6,116 bases of DNA from CAZEJK01 sp964512045. GTDB taxonomy: Bacteria > Acidobacteriota > Thermoanaerobaculia > Thermoanaerobaculales > Sulfomarinibacteraceae. Location of the stretch: contig CAZEJK010000299.1 in the NCBI GenBank assembly GCA_964512045.1, forward strand, positions 1-6,116, read 5' to 3'. Below, piece after piece: positions 5,076 to 6,116 of this stretch; position 1 is the stretch's first letter, and every line of letters begins with the position of its first letter. A program made the position numbers and the translations under genes. Below the pieces are notes generated by a model that was not told the DNA's origin, did not search any database, and saw nothing but the letters and a program-made list of their open reading frames with translations.

Positions 5076-6116
5076 ATGCAGCTACCGACGATGGACGAGC
5101 TCCTGCTCCTGAGCCGTGAGGAAGCGGTCCAGCGGGACTTCGACACCTCCAACTTCCTCACGCTGCGCTGGGTGCTCGGGATGCTCGGGCTGATCCTCCT
5201 GTGCTACCTCACCATCCATGCCATCAACGTGTCATGGTGGCTGGCGCCGGTGGCCGCGAACCTCGTGGGGCTGTTCGCGGTGTTCCGGCTGCGCCGATCG
5301 GCGTGGTTCAGCCGCAGAATTCGTGGACTGGTGCTCGTGACCCTCGTGGTTCAGTACGCACTGTTCGGGCTGTACCATATGTCCGCCCACGGCCTCGGGC
5401 CGTGGGCATACCTGTTCCCGTTCGTTATCGTCGTCTTCCGCTGCACCTCGGCCGAGTACCTGCTGCTGTGCTCCGTGTTCCTCGGTGGCCACACTCTGGC
5501 CGCCATGAGCGGGCTGCTCATCCAGGACAATCAGTTCAACCTGGGGGGCATCATCTCGGCTGCGGTGGTCAATGTGCTCGCGTACACGGTCGCGATGGCG
5601 ATCTCCTACCGGCACCGGCGCCGCTTCGTCGAGATCTGGCAGATGGAGCAGGAGCGCCAGCGCGACCGGATCCGGATGAAGCAGGAGCTCGAGCACGCCC
5701 GCGAGATCCAGCTGAGCATGCTGCCACGCACGAGCCCGGAGAACGACTGCTTCGAGGTGGCATCGGTCTCGCTGCCAGCGACAGAGGTCGGTGGCGACTA
5801 CTACGATTACTTCACCGTCTCCGACGATGAGCAAGCGATCGTGGTCGGGGACGTGGCCGGTCACGGCGTGGCCAGCGGTCTGGTGCTCTCCGGCGTCCGA
5901 TCGTGCCTGCACCTACTGTCTGACCAGATGCGGTCGCCGGCCTCGGTGATCGACCGTCTCCACGCCACCCTGCGCCACACCACCGCCCGACGGATGTTCA
6001 TGACCATGGGGTTCCTCATCATCGACTGCGAGGCCAGCTCGGCGAGCTTCGCCTGCGCGGGCCATCCACCGATGCTCCACTGGCACGCCGCTACCGGGGC
6101 CGTCGAAGAGATCGGC
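5076..6116 (+). CDS. Membrane-anchored SpoIIE/RsbU-type PP2C phosphatase (C-terminus cut)
   Basis: The frame is open for 347 codons from the ATG at 5076 to the window edge. Residues 28-178 hold about five hydrophobic membrane segments (for example 31-50, 54-72, 83-101, 110-122 and 157-177) with no recognised sensor domain. A charged helix (184-212) links them to the catalytic domain and ends in the RsbU-like AREIQLSMLP (208-217). The SpoIIE/PP2C motifs follow: GGDYYDYF (239-246) with metal-ligand candidate Asp241, VVGDVAGHGVASGLV (256-270) with Asp259, and FACAGHPPMLHW (325-336). Such phosphatases dephosphorylate anti-anti-sigma proteins in partner-switching stress pathways; the partner genes are not in this window. 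The last metal-binding Asp normally lies further on and is not visible. The start is chosen because it gives the full N-terminus ahead of the first membrane segment; ATG 5091 is an alternative. Confidence 0.9.
   Translation, partial: MQLPTMDELLLLSREEAVQRDFDTSNFLTLRWVLGMLGLILLCYLTIHAINVSWWLAPVAANLVGLFAVFRLRRSAWFSRRIRGLVLVTLVVQYALFGLYHMSAHGLGPWAYLFPFVIVVFRCTSAEYLLLCSVFLGGHTLAAMSGLLIQDNQFNLGGIISAAVVNVLAYTVAMAISYRHRRRFVEIWQMEQERQRDRIRMKQELEHAREIQLSMLPRTSPENDCFEVASVSLPATEVGGDYYDYFTVSDDEQAIVVGDVAGHGVASGLVLSGVRSCLHLLSDQMRSPASVIDRLHATLRHTTARRMFMTMGFLIIDCEASSASFACAGHPPMLHWHAATGAVEEIG

Noticed and set aside
5201..5830. 209-codon plus-strand open frame within the phosphatase gene
   Set aside because: It is in a different frame from the phosphatase, whose frame carries membrane segments and all expected catalytic motifs.

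Overview
The window is about 6.1 kb of GC-rich DNA. It holds five protein-coding genes, two of them cut by the window edges, and no RNA gene, mobile element or CRISPR array that I can see. The gene content suggests a Gram-negative-type environmental bacterium: a secreted trypsin-fold protein with a dockerin pair, a SurA-N/DsbA-like periplasmic fusion, an AGCS sodium:amino-acid symporter and a membrane-anchored SpoIIE/RsbU phosphatase. Planctomycetota, Acidobacteriota or a myxobacterial/deltaproteobacterial lineage would all fit; this is an inference from domain combinations and the phylum cannot be settled here. A run of exactly 10 Ns shows that the contig is a scaffold from a draft or metagenomic assembly.

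Layout. Minus strand, left side: the first 43 codons of an unidentified exported protein (1-130), preceded by a good -10 element. Upstream of it lies a complete AGCS-family symporter (326-2068), with two small GC-rich hairpins between the two genes. The symporter carries an extra soluble segment of about 118 residues late in the protein. A 236-base divergent intergenic region (2069-2304) holds candidate promoters for both directions and a perfect 9-bp inverted repeat placed between or over them.

Plus strand, centre: a two-gene unit. The first gene (2305-3378) encodes an exported, possibly lipid-anchored protein that joins a SurA-N-like helical segment to a DsbA-type thioredoxin domain with a CPYC active site. 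Its stop codon overlaps the start of the second gene (3375-5009) in an ATGA. The second gene encodes a secreted, cysteine-rich, trypsin-like protein with an FN3-like segment and a C-terminal pair of dockerin-type calcium loops. The catalytic His of the trypsin-like triad appears to be Gln, while Asp and Ser are kept, so it may be a pseudo-protease. The 10-N gap lies in the FN3-like segment and probably hides more than 10 bases.

Plus strand, right side: after a short spacer with a hairpin and a possible leaderless promoter comes a membrane-anchored PP2C/SpoIIE-type phosphatase (5076 to the window end), cut before its C-terminus.

The most interesting point is the central pair. A chaperone-oxidoreductase fusion is translationally coupled to a secreted protein with 16 visible cysteines outside its signal peptide, which suggests a dedicated folding helper and its client. 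The symporter and the phosphatase show no clear functional tie to this pair.
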